The notes: generated from the letters alone by a model not told the origin. Numbered from the stretch's first letter, positions 15,797 to 25,278 are shown. The stretch is 64,000 nucleotides of DNA from Kineosporia succinea (GCF_030811555.1 NZ_JAUSQZ010000001.1:7747241-7811240); one strand, 5' to 3'. Numbers and translations: made by a program.

Positions 15797-17053
15797 TCAG
15801 GACGCGGGGGTCAACCCGCGCAGCGCGTCGGCGACGGTCTGCGGGACCGGCTTGCCGAGCATCCGGCAGGCGGTCACGTCCTGCGCGGCGAACGCGACCT
15901 GGGCGAAGCGGGTGGCCCCGTCGGTCTCCGTGGTGTCGCCGGGCTCGGCCGTGGTGTCGCTGACGGCGGTGCGCCGCCCGTCGGCGGTGGCGATGGCCGT
16001 GCTGTGGTGGCCCAGGGTGTCGCCACCGTGGCCCCACACCGGACCGCAGGCCGACTCGATCTCGAAGATCCCCAGACCGTAGCCGCCGCGGATCGGGTAG
16101 TCCGCCGGCACGTCCACCGTCTGCTTCATCTGGTTGAGCTGCTTCTGCGAGAACAGCTTTCCGCTCAGCACGGCGGAGAAGAACGTCGCGGTGTCGTCGG
16201 CGTCGGACACCACGGCACCGGCCGCACCGCCCCAGCCGCCGATCGGCCAGGCCGAGGTGTCGGTGTAGGTCGGCCGCTCGCCGGTGAAGCCCACCGCATA
16301 GCCGTGGGCGTAGCCCTTGCCCGTGTTCGTGGCGTACGGGTCGGCGAAGTAGGTGTGCCGCAGCCCGAGCGGGGCCACGATCCGCTGCTGCACCAGCTGC
16401 GCCAGGCTCTTGCCGGTCTGCTTCTGCAGGATCAGGCCGATCAGCGTGTAGTTCGTGTTCGAGTAGTTCCAGCTGGTGCCGGGGGCGAAGTCCGGGTCGT
16501 GCGAGAACGCCACGTCGAGCAGCTCCTGCTCGGTGAACACGTGCTCCGGCTCGCTGGTGAGCCGGGCGAAGAACGCTTCGTCGCCGGTGTAGCTGAACAG
16601 GCCGCTGGTGTGGTTGAGCAGCATCCGCACGGTGATGTTCGCGCCGTTCGGCACCACCCCCGGCAGGTACTTCTGCACCGGCTGGTCGAGCCCGACCCTG
16701 CCCTGGTCGACCAACTGCAGCGTCAGCGTGGACATGAACGTCTTGGTGTTGCTGCCGATCTCGAACTGGTCGCCGGCCCGGAGCTTGCGGCCGGTGCTGA
16801 TGTCGGCCAGCCCGGCGGTGGTGGTGGACACGCGGCGGCCGTTGTCGATGCGGGCCAGGTAGCCGGGGGCGCCGGTGCCGAGGACGTGCTTCGACACCTC
16901 GCGCATCGTGACGTCGTCAGGACTCTGTGCGGCGTGGGCGGACGCGGTGCCTGCGCCGGCGACCACGCCGGACCCGGCCAGCACGGCGGAGGCGATGACC
17001 AGCGCCTGCGTGCGGCGGGCCCGGACGGTCGGTGCGGCAGTCGTTGTCGTCAT
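15797..17053 (-). CDS. Secreted serine hydrolase, beta-lactamase / D-Ala-D-Ala carboxypeptidase family (S12)
   Basis: A 418-residue protein with a signal peptide (MTTTTAAPTVRARRTQALVI, hydrophobic core, cleavage near ASAHAAQS). Active-site motifs in order are Ser-x-x-Lys in IGSNTKTFMST, Tyr-x-Asn in WNYSNTNYTLIG and His-Gly-Gly in VWGHGGDTLGH. The layout (MLLNHTSGL, PLGLRHTYFAD) is that of Streptomyces R61-type DD-peptidases and class C-like esterases. It may trim peptidoglycan or hydrolyse peptide/ester substrates outside the cell. A role in beta-lactam resistance cannot be claimed from sequence. Confidence 0.9.
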   Translation of the reverse strand: MTTTTAAPTVRARRTQALVIASAVLAGSGVVAGAGTASAHAAQSPDDVTMREVSKHVLGTGAPGYLARIDNGRRVSTTTAGLADISTGRKLRAGDQFEIGSNTKTFMSTLTLQLVDQGRVGLDQPVQKYLPGVVPNGANITVRMLLNHTSGLFSYTGDEAFFARLTSEPEHVFTEQELLDVAFSHDPDFAPGTSWNYSNTNYTLIGLILQKQTGKSLAQLVQQRIVAPLGLRHTYFADPYATNTGKGYAHGYAVGFTGERPTYTDTSAWPIGGWGGAAGAVVSDADDTATFFSAVLSGKLFSQKQLNQMKQTVDVPADYPIRGGYGLGIFEIESACGPVWGHGGDTLGHHSTAIATADGRRTAVSDTTAEPGDTTETDGATRFAQVAFAAQDVTACRMLGKPVPQTVADALRGLTPAS

Positions 17054-17127
17054 GGGGAAGAGCCTGCCGACATCACGCCCGCCGTTCACTCCTGCCCACT
17101 GCCGAGCCGGACGGGGGCCACCTGCAC

Positions 17128-17159
17128 CCGGTCAGGTAGTGCAGGCACTACCCGACCGG
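17128..17159. terminator. Hairpin between epimerase and serine hydrolase genes
   Basis: CCGGTC-A-GGTAGTGC, AG loop, GCACTACC-C-GACCGG: a 6+8 bp stem with one A/C mismatch, directly after the epimerase stop (17179) and 75 nt upstream of the hydrolase start. It probably terminates the epimerase transcript; an operator for the hydrolase is the alternative. Confidence 0.55.
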
Positions 17160-17178
17160 ATGAGACCTGGGCCCTGTC

Positions 17179-18045
17179 CTAGACGGCACGGCGCGAACGC
17201 CAGCTGTGCTCAGGCTCGTAACCCAGCACCCGGCGGGCCTTCTCGATCGAGAGCAGCGTGTCGTTCTCCCCCACCTCACCACGCACCTCGACCGAGGGGA
17301 ACTCCTGGGCCAGCAGCTCCCGGTTGGGCCGCGACATCACGGTGTCCGCGTTCGCGATGATGAAGACATCGGCCCCGGTCGCCTCGTGGGCCAGGGCCCT
17401 GCGCACCGCCTGCGCACCGTCACGGGCGTCGATGTAGCCCCACAGGTTCCAGCGCCGCAGGGCGGGATCCTCGTCGTACGAGGGGAAGTCGTCGTAGTCG
17501 GCCGGTGCCATCACGTTCGAGAAGCGCAGCCCGATCATCTTCAGCTCCGGGTCCCAGCGGCACAGCTGCCGGGCCATCTCCTCCTCCAGCGTCTTGACCA
17601 GCGAATAGGTGCTGGACGGACGCGGGGTGTAGTTCTCGTCGACCGGCACGTAGGGCGGTGGCTCGCTGAAGGGCAGACCGAGAACGGTCTCGCTGGAGGC
17701 CCACACGATGTTCTTCACCCCGGCCCGCCGCGCCGCCGAGACCACGGTGTGGCTGACGTTCATGTTGTTCGCGAACGTGGCGTGATCACCCATGACCCCG
17801 GGCGCCGGAACCGCCGCCAGGTGCACCAGCGCGTCCACCCGGTCGAAGCGCTCCTCCACCCCCAGCATCGCGTCGAGCACCTGGCCGTGGTCGGTGAGGT
17901 CGATCGGCACGAACACGACGCCCTCCGCCAGGCTCGGCGGCCGGACCCGGTCGAACACCACCACGTCCCACCCGTGCGCGGCCAGATCCGCCACCACCAC
18001 CCGGCCCAGCTTGCCCGCACCACCGGTCACCACGACTCGTGCCAT
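17179..18045 (-). CDS. NAD-dependent epimerase/dehydratase (extended SDR)
   Basis: A 288-residue cytoplasmic oxidoreductase or epimerase of nucleotide-sugar type. The Rossmann motif TGGAGKLG is at residues 7-14, the acidic FDR follows beta-2, and the catalytic Ser and Tyr-x3-Lys are seen in VWASSETVLG and STYSLVKTLEEE. The C-terminus (ARRVLGYEPEHSWR) is usual for UDP-sugar epimerase relatives. ATG at 18045 has GGAGG 7 nt upstream and is preferred over the in-frame GTG at 18051. No sugar-pathway genes are beside it, so the substrate is open. Confidence 0.88.
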   Translation of the reverse strand: MARVVVTGGAGKLGRVVVADLAAHGWDVVVFDRVRPPSLAEGVVFVPIDLTDHGQVLDAMLGVEERFDRVDALVHLAAVPAPGVMGDHATFANNMNVSHTVVSAARRAGVKNIVWASSETVLGLPFSEPPPYVPVDENYTPRPSSTYSLVKTLEEEMARQLCRWDPELKMIGLRFSNVMAPADYDDFPSYDEDPALRRWNLWGYIDARDGAQAVRRALAHEATGADVFIIANADTVMSRPNRELLAQEFPSVEVRGEVGENDTLLSIEKARRVLGYEPEHSWRSRRAV

Positions 18046-18051
18046 GAACAC

Positions 18052-18358
18052 GCCTCCTCATCGATGAGTTCACCCCTCACCCAACGCCACCGGGCGCCCC
18101 CTGTCGAACGCGACCACCACGTCCACCATCAGGAGAACGCCATGGACCGAACCCGTCAGCCCTCTCGAGCGCCCGCAGCTGACGCTGGTCGGCCATCGCC
18201 CGGTGCGACGTCTCGACCAGCTCCGCGACCCCGTCCCGGTCCGGCTCCCGGTTGCCCGGGCCAGGTCGAGCGCCTGCCCGGCCGGGAGCGCCGCCTCCGG
18301 GGTGAGTGATGAGATCCGGCTCTATGCGTCATGCAATATTTCGCATACTGTCTACCGC
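18052..18358. other. 307-base gap; possible gene relic
   Basis: No intact gene was seen. On the minus strand around 18150-18290, neighbouring frames give protein-like helical text (for example ELVETSHRAMADQRQL and PAGQALDLARATG), as in a decayed regulator or repeat protein. The end nearest the GntR gene is AT-rich and contains ATGC-N8-GCAT (18331-18346), a possible GntR operator overlapping its own promoter. Confidence 0.35.
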
Positions 18359-19000
18359 ATGCCGGTCCCCACCACGAACGCCGCTCCCCCGCGGGAGCTG
18401 CTGCGCGACCGGGCGCTGCACGCCCTGCGGGCAGCCATCGTCGACGGCACCCTCGAGCCGGGCGAGCGCCTGGTCGACGCCGAGCTGTGCGCCTGGCTCG
18501 GCGTCAGCCGCACCCCGGTGCGTGAGGCCCTGACCCAGCTGGAACGCACCGGCCTGGTGCAGATCCGGCCCGGCAGCCGCACCCTGGTCGCGCCGCTCGA
18601 CGTGCGCGCGGCCGTGGAGGCGCAGGCGGTGGCGGCGAGCATGCACGAGCTCGCCGCGCGTGAGGCCGTGCCCCTGAGCGGTGAGAGCCACCGGGAGCTG
18701 ATGGCGGCGGCGAACGCGCAGTTCGCGCACGCCCTGGGCAGCGGCGACGTGGACGCGGCGATCGCCGCCGACGACGCCTTCCACCACGTGTTCGTCGATC
18801 TGGCGGCCAACCGGCGCCTGGCCGGCATCCTCGACGACGTGACGCCGCTGCTGCGGCGCATGGAGCGGGTGCGTTTCGCCTCGCTGAGCGGGCGGTCGTC
18901 GGTCGCCCAGCACTCGTCGATCATCGAGCTCACCCAGGCCGGCGACGCGGACGGCGCCGCGGCGCTCGTGCGCGCCAACTGGCTCACCCTGAAGCCCTAG
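18359..19000 (+). CDS. GntR family regulator (FadR/FCD subfamily) beside acdS
   Basis: A 213-residue protein. The N-terminal winged helix reads [40 protein letters not shown] and [15 protein letters not shown]. The C-terminal helical FCD-type ligand domain carries the [17 protein letters not shown] and [15 protein letters not shown] metal/ligand His region. There is no ribosome site before ATG 18359, so the transcript may be leaderless. It ends 8 nt before acdS and contributes the AGGAG of that gene, so the two are co-transcribed. It probably controls ACC or amino-acid use. Confidence 0.88.
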   Translation: MPVPTTNAAPPRELLRDRALHALRAAIVDGTLEPGERLVDAELCAWLGVSRTPVREALTQLERTGLVQIRPGSRTLVAPLDVRAAVEAQAVAASMHELAAREAVPLSGESHRELMAAANAQFAHALGSGDVDAAIAADDAFHHVFVDLAANRRLAGILDDVTPLLRRMERVRFASLSGRSSVAQHSSIIELTQAGDADGAAALVRANWLTLKP

Positions 19001-19008
19001 GAGACCTG

Positions 19009-20013
19009 ATGTCCCTCGACGACTTCGACCGCTACCCGCTGCTCTTCGGCCCCAGCCCGGTGCACCCGCTGGAGCGCCTGACCCAGCACCTGGGCGGCGC
19101 CTCGATCTGGGCCAAGCGCGAGGACTGCAACTCCGGTCTGGCCTACGGCGGCAACAAGACCCGCAAACTCGAGTACATCGTCCCCGATGCCCTCGCCGCC
19201 GGCGCCGACACCCTGGTCTCGATCGGCGGCTACCAGTCCAACCACACCCGTCAGGTGGCCGCGGTCGCCGCCAAGCTCGGCCTCAAGGCCCGCCTGGTGC
19301 AGGAGAAGTGGGTCGACTGGCCGGACGCGGTCAACGACAAGGTCGGCAACATCCTGCTGTCGCGGATCATGGGCGCGCACGTGCAGCTCGACCCGGCCGG
19401 TTTCGACATCGGCATCCGCGACTCCTGGGAGCAGGCGCTCGAAGAGGTCCGCGCCGCCGGTGGCACGCCCTACGGCATCCCGGCCGGGGCGTCCGAACAC
19501 CACCTCGGCGGGTTGGGTTTCGCGAACTGGGCCCGCGAGGTCGAGCAGCAGGAGCGGGAACTCGGCGTCTTCTTCGACACGATCGTGGTCTGCACCGTCA
19601 CCGGTTCCACGCACGCGGGCATGATCGCCGGCTTCGCCCAGCAGGAGCGCCCGCGCCGCGTGATCGGCATCGACGCCTCCGCCACCCTGGAGAAGACCCG
19701 CGCCCAGGTCGAGCGCATCGCCCGGCACACGGCCGGCCTGATCGGGCTGAAGCGCGAGCTGCGCGACGACGAGATCACCGTGCTCGAGGGCTGGGCCGGC
19801 GACCTCTACGGCATCCCGGTCGCCTCCACGATCGACGCCATCCGCCTCACCGGCTCGCTCGAGGGCATGATCATCGACCCGGTCTACGAGGGAAAGTCCA
19901 TGGCCGGCCTGATCGACCTGGTGCGCGACGGCGACATCCCCGCCGACTCCACGGTGCTCTACGCCCACCTCGGCGGGCAGCCGGCGCTGAACGCCTACTC
20001 GGGCATCTTCTGA
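19009..20013 (+). CDS. acdS: 1-aminocyclopropane-1-carboxylate (ACC) deaminase
   Basis: A 334-residue PLP enzyme of the tryptophan-synthase-beta fold that cleaves ACC, the plant ethylene precursor, to 2-oxobutyrate and ammonia. The PLP lysine is in [12 protein letters not shown] (about residue 51). [17 protein letters not shown] is the family segment after it. Residues that separate true ACC deaminases from D-cysteine desulfhydrases are present: Tyr-Glu in DPVYEGKSM and Leu in [12 protein letters not shown]. Length matches characterised AcdS (~338). It suggests plant or rhizosphere association. Its 3' end overlaps the convergent LysR gene by 19 nt. Confidence 0.94.
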   Translation: MSLDDFDRYPLLFGPSPVHPLERLTQHLGGASIWAKREDCNSGLAYGGNKTRKLEYIVPDALAAGADTLVSIGGYQSNHTRQVAAVAAKLGLKARLVQEKWVDWPDAVNDKVGNILLSRIMGAHVQLDPAGFDIGIRDSWEQALEEVRAAGGTPYGIPAGASEHHLGGLGFANWAREVEQQERELGVFFDTIVVCTVTGSTHAGMIAGFAQQERPRRVIGIDASATLEKTRAQVERIARHTAGLIGLKRELRDDEITVLEGWAGDLYGIPVASTIDAIRLTGSLEGMIIDPVYEGKSMAGLIDLVRDGDIPADSTVLYAHLGGQPALNAYSGIF

Positions 20014-20915
20014 CCCCGCCCGGCCAGGTCCGCCGCCTCCTGCCGCAGCGCTGCGCGCACCACTGCCAAGGGGCCGGACAGGGCGCCGACGTGGGCCAGG
20101 AACATCGCGCGGGGTTCGCGGGCCGGGTCGTCGACCTCGAGGGCGACCACGTCGCCGGGTAGTGAGCGGGCCGCCAGCGCCGGCACGGTGGTGATCCCGA
20201 TGCCGGCCGCCACGAAGCCCAGACGGGTCGACCAGTCCGCGAGTTCGGCCACCACGTGCGGGTTCCGGAGCGTGGGCCAGGCCCCGAACTGGGGTTCGCC
20301 ACGGCCCCCGCGACCGGCGATCCAGTCCTCGCAGGCCAGCGCGTCCACCGTCACCGAACGGGACCGGGCCAGCGGATGGCGACGGCCGACGGCCACCAGC
20401 GCGCCGCCCGAGGGCAGGGGCTCGGTCTCGACCCCGGTCAGGTCGTAGTCGGGCAGGTCGGCCCCGAGGGCGAGGATCGCCAGGTCGAGCCGGCCCGCGC
20501 GCAGGCGCCGGATCTGCACGGGCGTGGACGATTCCAGGAAGTCGACGGTCACCGACGGGTGCTCCGCCCGCACCCGGGCGACGGCCTGCGGCACCAGCCA
20601 CATCGCCGTGGTCGGGAACCCGCCCAGCGCGACCCGTCCGCTCACCGGGGCCGCCAGCTGGTCGAGCTCGCGGCGGGCGGCGTCGAGCTGGTCGAGGATC
20701 ACGGCGGCGCGGGCGGCCAGCCGGTGGGCCGCCTCGGACGGCTCGGTGCCCCGCGGACCGCGAACGAACATCGTTGCGCCGGTGACGCTCTCGAGCGCGG
20801 CGATCTGCTTGGACAACGCGGACTGGGTGAACCCGAGACGTTCGGAGGCGGCGGTGAACGAGCCGGTGTCGAGCACCGCCAGCAGCGCGCGCAGCAGGTG
20901 CGGGGGCAGGTCCAT
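19995..20915 (-). CDS. LysR family regulator
   Basis: A 306-residue protein starting [20 protein letters not shown], with the LysR helix-turn-helix [20 protein letters not shown] in the first 60 residues and a periplasmic-binding-like effector domain after residue 90 ([42 protein letters not shown]). It is divergent from the SDR gene at 21016 with a palindrome between them, so it is more likely to control that gene than acdS. Confidence 0.9.
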   Translation of the reverse strand: MDLPPHLLRALLAVLDTGSFTAASERLGFTQSALSKQIAALESVTGATMFVRGPRGTEPSEAAHRLAARAAVILDQLDAARRELDQLAAPVSGRVALGGFPTTAMWLVPQAVARVRAEHPSVTVDFLESSTPVQIRRLRAGRLDLAILALGADLPDYDLTGVETEPLPSGGALVAVGRRHPLARSRSVTVDALACEDWIAGRGGRGEPQFGAWPTLRNPHVVAELADWSTRLGFVAAGIGITTVPALAARSLPGDVVALEVDDPAREPRAMFLAHVGALSGPLAVVRAALRQEAADLAGRGQKMPE

Positions 20916-20932
20916 GGCTCCATTATGCCGCT

Positions 20933-20953
20933 CCGGAATACCTGAGGTTCCGA
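20933..20953. promoter_or_regulatory. LysR-type operator candidate between lysR and the SDR gene
   Basis: CCGGAATACCTGAGGTTCCGA has CGGAA/TTCCG arms 9 nt apart with inner ACC/GGT symmetry. It sits in the 100-bp divergent promoter region, 18 nt from the LysR start and about 63 nt from the SDR start. Confidence 0.5.
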
Positions 20954-21015
20954 ACAGTCGCTGGTGGCATGAGGCCGGAAGCGTGAGACTCGGGGTGTCG
21001 GAAGGAGCACCACAC

Positions 21016-21831
21016 ATGAGCACGATCTGGTTCGTCACCGGTACCTCCAGCGGGTTCGGCCGGCTCTGGGCGCAGGCCGCCCTGGAGCGCGGCGACCGGG
21101 TGGTCGCGACCGCGCGATCGATCGGGGACCTCGACGGCCTCACCACGCGATTCGCGGACGCGGTCCTGCCTCTGGAACTCGATGTCACCGACCGGGAGGC
21201 GGTTTTCGCGGCGGTGGACGCCGCGGTGCAGCGCTTCGGGCGCATCGACGTGGTCGTGAACAACGCCGGGTACGGGCATTTCGGCATGGTCGAGGAGGTG
21301 ACCGAGCGGGAGCTGCGCCGGCAGATGGAGACCAACTTCTTCGGTGCCGTCTGGGTCACGCAGGCCGTGCTGCCCGTGCTGCGGGCCCAGAAGGGCGGGC
21401 GCCTGCTGCAGGTCACGAGCGAGGGCGGGGTGCGCGCGTATCCGGGCATCGGCGCCTACCACGCCTCGAAGTGGGCCGTGGAAGGTCTCTCGGAGTCCCT
21501 GGCCCAGGAGGTCGAGGGGTTCGGCGTTCACGTCACCTGCGTGGAACCCGGCCCGTACGCCACCAACTGGCTCTCGAAGGGCTCGCGGCACAGCGCCGAG
21601 CTGCCCGACTACGCCGAGACCCGCGCCCGCACGGCCACCACCTTCGAGATCGGCGACCCGGAGGCCACGAAACAGGCGGTTCTCGACCTCATCGACGCCG
21701 AGAACCCGCCTCGGCGGCTGATTCTGGGCAACGTCATCCCGCAGATCGAAGCCATCTACGCCGACCGGCTGCGGACCTGGCGGGACTGGCAGACGGTGTC
21801 CGAGAAGGCTTTCGGCACCCGCGTGGGGTGA
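21016..21831 (+). CDS. Short-chain dehydrogenase/reductase
   Basis: A 271-residue classical SDR. Cofactor motif TGTSSGFG is at residues 8-15, NNAGYG follows, and the catalytic Ser and Tyr-x3-Lys are in VTSEGG and YHASK. The ARS after beta-2 suggests NADP(H). GAAGGAG lies 8 nt before ATG 21016. The family resemblance is to oxidoreductases of the retinol-dehydrogenase-like group; substrate unknown. Expression is probably set by the divergent LysR protein. Confidence 0.92.
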   Translation: MSTIWFVTGTSSGFGRLWAQAALERGDRVVATARSIGDLDGLTTRFADAVLPLELDVTDREAVFAAVDAAVQRFGRIDVVVNNAGYGHFGMVEEVTERELRRQMETNFFGAVWVTQAVLPVLRAQKGGRLLQVTSEGGVRAYPGIGAYHASKWAVEGLSESLAQEVEGFGVHVTCVEPGPYATNWLSKGSRHSAELPDYAETRARTATTFEIGDPEATKQAVLDLIDAENPPRRLILGNVIPQIEAIYADRLRTWRDWQTVSEKAFGTRVG

Positions 21832-21837
21832 GGGGCC

Positions 21838-22452
21838 CTACGACCGCGGTGAGCTCACCACGTCGGTGACCACCTCGTCCGTGGCTCCCGAGCGGGCGAG
21901 GTGCACCGAGCCGTCGGGCGCGATGCGCACCATGGTGGTCGCCCGGTGCGTGAGGTGCGGTGAATGGTGGACGTCGCGGTCGACGATCGCGCACCGGTCA
22001 CCGAACATCTCACGGGCCTGGGCGGCCGTGGCGGCCGGGGGCCGCCCGGTGCGGTTCGCGCTGCTCACGTACAGGTGACCGAAACCGGCCACGGCCTCGG
22101 CGACCGGTTCCCAGCGGGTGCCGAAGAGCAGGATCTGACGGTCCCGCACGGCCGGTTCGGCCCAGCGGGGCAGCGGCCCGCGCACCGGCAGCAGGGCCGT
22201 GACCGGGTGCCTGCGCAGCAGGTCGAAGGCGAACGGGGTGTCCGGCAGGTCGATGAAAGGGCGCAGCAGCGACCAGAAGTCGTCGTCCAGGCCCCACACG
22301 GCCACGTTCTGCCGCTCGGGCCGGCCCTTGGCGGCGTTGACCACGGCCGGTGAGGTGGCCGCGACCACGCAGGTGAGCGGGCTGGGGTTGGGCAGGACCA
22401 CGGCCTGCCCCTGCTCGAGGAGCTCACGGGCCCGGGCCGGTTCGACGATCAC
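21838..22452 (-). CDS. Atypical YrdC/Sua5-domain protein
   Basis: A 204-residue protein with the YrdC fold signature SSANRTGRPPAATAAQAREM and the Lys-x-Arg of AAKGRPERQNVAV. However, the usual PTDTxYGL threonine/ATP loop is replaced by VVLPNPSPLTCVV, so it may not make threonylcarbamoyl-AMP like TsaC. GTG at 22452 overlaps the preceding TGA (GTGA), so it is translationally coupled to the DRE-TIM lyase gene. A dedicated acyl-adenylate or carbamoyl-type reaction with that partner is an inference from the coupling only. Confidence 0.78.
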   Translation of the reverse strand: MIVEPARARELLEQGQAVVLPNPSPLTCVVAATSPAVVNAAKGRPERQNVAVWGLDDDFWSLLRPFIDLPDTPFAFDLLRRHPVTALLPVRGPLPRWAEPAVRDRQILLFGTRWEPVAEAVAGFGHLYVSSANRTGRPPAATAAQAREMFGDRCAIVDRDVHHSPHLTHRATTMVRIAPDGSVHLARSGATDEVVTDVVSSPRS

Positions 22453-23699
22453 GGCCACTGCCCCGTCCCGGCCGAGCCCGCGATGCACAGTCCGTCGAGG
22501 AACCCGGCGAAGTTCTCGCGCGGCACGACCGCCTGCCCACTGGTGTAGGCACGGTTCTTCACCCAGGCCAGCGCCGCGGTGGCCTGTTCCTCGTCGAGCT
22601 CGTGCCCCAGTTCGGTGGCGACGACCCGCACCACCCGGCGGCTGGCCAGGTGGGTCAGCAGCACGGTGGGCCGCACCCCGAGCACGGTCTGCGGGTCGAA
22701 CGGCTGATAGGTGCGCGGGTGGGCGAACGGGGTGCCGGTGGAGATCGAGCCGACGCCGCTGCCGACGATCGGGGTGGTCACGTCGATCGGCACACCGGTG
22801 ATCTCCGAGACCGTGGCCGCGATCCCGGGCAGCAGCGTGAGGTCCGGCTGTTCCCACCAGGGGTCGGCGTCCGGCCCGAACACCGCCGCGGTGGACTCCT
22901 TCTCGTAGGCCGTCGCGAACAGCACCTGCTCGGTGGCCGGCAGACCGGAGCGTTCGGCGATACCGAGCCAGGAGCTGGACACCACCCGGGCCCCGGCCCG
23001 CGCGGCGGCCAGCGAGTTGGCCAGCCCGAGGCCGAGGTCGTTGTGGAAGTGCGTGCCCAGCACCACGTCCGGGCCGGCCTGGGCCTGGACGGCGGCGAAG
23101 GTCTCGCCGGCCTGGTGCGGGTGCCACTGCCCGATCGTGTCGGCCAGCACCACGACGCCCGCGCCCACCTCGCTCAGCCGGGCCGCCGTGTCGGCGACCA
23201 GCGAGCGGTCGGCGCGCGGCACGTCCACCAGGCACACGTCCACCGCGGTGCCGTCGGCGTACTGCACGGCCGAGCGAACCGTCTCCAGACCGGCGGCGAG
23301 CGCAAGTTCGGGGGTGGTGTGGGTCATGGCGGACGCGGTGGGCGCCGATGCGGGGAGGATCACCATGATGCGGGCACCGGGGATGCCGCGCATGGCGCCG
23401 AGCGACATGTCGACGTCGAGGGCGGTGCCGCGGCAGACGGCCGAGGGGCTCACCCGGTCGGTGGTCTCGGCCGCGACCCGGCGGGTGATCTCGCGTTCCT
23501 GCGGGGCGATCGAGGGGAAACCGGCGGCGAAGATCACCTGCCGGGGGCCGGACTCGCCGAAGATCCGGCCCTGTTCCCGGGCGACGGCGATGCGCTGGGC
23601 GGCCGTCATCAGGGTCTTGGCCTGGGCGCCGTCACGGGCGCACTCCTCGAGCAGCACGAGCTTGCCCGCCCGGGACGACTCCACCACGAGATCGACCAT
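22449..23699 (-). CDS. DRE-TIM metallolyase (HMG-CoA lyase / isopropylmalate synthase-like)
   Basis: A 416-residue TIM-barrel enzyme of the family making or breaking C-C bonds next to carboxylates. Metal and catalytic motifs are the N-terminal LLEECARDGAQAK (Arg-Asp-x-x-Gln) and the His-x-His loop LGTHFHNDLGLGLANSLAAA. GGGAGAG is 3 nt before ATG 23699, close spacing but the best start. The first motif lacks the hydrophobic residue usual before Arg in isopropylmalate synthase, and the leucine-feedback domain is missing, so it is not LeuA. It forms a two-gene operon with the YrdC-like protein. Confidence 0.85.
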   Translation of the reverse strand: MVDLVVESSRAGKLVLLEECARDGAQAKTLMTAAQRIAVAREQGRIFGESGPRQVIFAAGFPSIAPQEREITRRVAAETTDRVSPSAVCRGTALDVDMSLGAMRGIPGARIMVILPASAPTASAMTHTTPELALAAGLETVRSAVQYADGTAVDVCLVDVPRADRSLVADTAARLSEVGAGVVVLADTIGQWHPHQAGETFAAVQAQAGPDVVLGTHFHNDLGLGLANSLAAARAGARVVSSSWLGIAERSGLPATEQVLFATAYEKESTAAVFGPDADPWWEQPDLTLLPGIAATVSEITGVPIDVTTPIVGSGVGSISTGTPFAHPRTYQPFDPQTVLGVRPTVLLTHLASRRVVRVVATELGHELDEEQATAALAWVKNRAYTSGQAVVPRENFAGFLDGLCIAGSAGTGQWP

Positions 23700-23824
23700 G
23701 ATCTCTCCCCACGTCGGTGTTCGGCGTTTTCCTGTACTGGAACGCGAGCGTAGCCAGGCCACCGGCGGGTAATGGATCACGCGGCCGGGCGTGTCGCGAC
23801 CGTTCCCCGGCGCGGGACGCAACG

Positions 23825-23862
23825 GGCTGGTCCTGAGCGGGTCACCCCGCCCAGGACCAGCC
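23825..23862 (-). terminator. Hairpin after the DUF1996 gene
   Basis: GGCTGGTCCT (23825-23834) pairs with AGGACCAGCC (23853-23862), with an inner GCGGG/CCCGC. It begins 7 nt past the stop of the minus-strand gene. Confidence 0.7.
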
Positions 23863-23868
23863 GGCCGA

Positions 23869-25113
23869 TCAGAAGGTCTTCTCCTTGCTGCAGGTCACCA
23901 GCTGGTTGACGCAGCTCTTGACCAGGTCGGCCAGGGTCTTGGTGTCCCAGGCGAAGAACCCGTCGAAGTGCATGGACGATGCCATCCCGCTGGCCAGCTC
24001 GAACCCGGCCGCGGTGCCGGGGGTGTCGTAGTTGACCACGAACGTGACCGCGGGGATCCGGACCGGGAACGCGGCCGGGCAGGTACCCGCGGCGCCGTAA
24101 CTGACGTGCGACTTGTGGTCGGGGCTGTCCAGGTTCTTCCCGTCCCAGCAGTCGGGGAAGCGCTGCAGGAAGTGCAGCGACCCGTTGTCCTCGCAGACCG
24201 GCCAGTTGCCGTCGGTGCTGCGGGCGACGCCGTCGGCCGGGCCCCCGGCGCACCAGAACTGGTTCGCGGCGCCGACCGGGGTGGCTTCCTGCTTCTTGGC
24301 GTCACCGACGACCATGCGCATGCCGTTCGGCATCGGGACGGTCCGGGTCTTGTCGTCCAGCAGCGAACCGTAGTAGACGATCAGCTCTTTGGGCTCGACC
24401 TTGGCACCGGTGCTCCGGTCGGTCAGGGAGGGCATCCAGTACGCCGAGTGGTCCTCGGTCGGCAGGCAGGTCGTCGAGGTGAACGTCAGGAGGTCTTCGG
24501 TGGTGGTGTCCGCGTCGGTGCTCTCGTTGCCGAAGAACGAGTGCAGGTGCGACTTGCCGGCCTGGCCGGGGAACACGATCGGGTCGTTCGTGCCGGAGTG
24601 GCTGTAGGTGCAGGTGGCGTTGAACTCGGGATTCTTCTTCGCGGTGGCCGGAGGGGTGCGCGGGGTCAGGGCCTCGAACTCGTCGAGCTGTGCCTTCCAG
24701 GCGGCCTGGTCCACCGGGATCCAGTCACCGGTGGGCATGGTCATCGTGGCGCCGGGGGTCATGGTGTGCCCGGGGGTTGTGGTCTGCCCGGGGGACGTGG
24801 TCTGCCCGGGGGCCGCACTCGGCGAGGGGACGGCGGTGGGGGCGCTCGTCTGCGAGGGCGTGGGGTGCCGTTTGCGCCGGGTCCCCAGCTTCTGCGCGTA
24901 GGCCGCCGCCTCGTCCGTGCCGATCTCCTGCTCGCTCTCGCCCGCCGAGCCGGCGACCGGCTGGAACGTGGCCCCGTGGTGCTGAGGGACCCGGGAGAGG
25001 TTGGCGGAGTTGCCCGGCCCGACGCCGAGCATCACCGCCGCCGTCACCCCCAGGACGGTGGCGGTGCCCAGGGCGATCGCCGGGCGCAGCAACCGGGGAC
25101 GTCGTCGCGACAC
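23869..25113 (-). CDS. Secreted DUF1996-domain protein
   Basis: A 414-residue exported protein. GTG at 25113 follows AGAAGGAGAACC. The n-region is Arg-rich (MSRRRPRLLRPA) and a hydrophobic segment follows, so it is secreted or N-anchored. A Thr/Pro/Gly linker (GQTTSPGQTTTPGHTMTPG) precedes the DUF1996 domain, whose markers are KSHLHSFFGN, AYWMPSL, FPDCWDG, SHVSYGAAGTCPAAFPVRIP and MHFDGFFAWD. Six Cys in the domain probably form disulfides. Related proteins are widespread in actinomycetes and fungi; enzymatic activity is not established. Confidence 0.9.
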   Translation of the reverse strand: MSRRRPRLLRPAIALGTATVLGVTAAVMLGVGPGNSANLSRVPQHHGATFQPVAGSAGESEQEIGTDEAAAYAQKLGTRRKRHPTPSQTSAPTAVPSPSAAPGQTTSPGQTTTPGHTMTPGATMTMPTGDWIPVDQAAWKAQLDEFEALTPRTPPATAKKNPEFNATCTYSHSGTNDPIVFPGQAGKSHLHSFFGNESTDADTTTEDLLTFTSTTCLPTEDHSAYWMPSLTDRSTGAKVEPKELIVYYGSLLDDKTRTVPMPNGMRMVVGDAKKQEATPVGAANQFWCAGGPADGVARSTDGNWPVCEDNGSLHFLQRFPDCWDGKNLDSPDHKSHVSYGAAGTCPAAFPVRIPAVTFVVNYDTPGTAAGFELASGMASSMHFDGFFAWDTKTLADLVKSCVNQLVTCSKEKTF

Positions 25114-25278
25114 GATGGTTCTCCTTCTCACGGTCAGGGTGGATCAGGAAACGCGCACCCCTGACCCAATCGCGACCCTGTGCATCCGCTGTAGGCCCAA
25201 AGTCCCAGCCGGGTACGAGAAGCCCACCGCCCTGCCGGTGACGACCGGGGCACGGGCGGCCGCTCCCGTGGGCCGACG

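Noticed and set aside
18997-20601. Long minus-strand frame across acdS and the lysR gene
   Set aside because: The sense strands encode complete ACC deaminase and LysR proteins with all motifs; the antisense text is repetitive Gly/Arg/Asp shadow.
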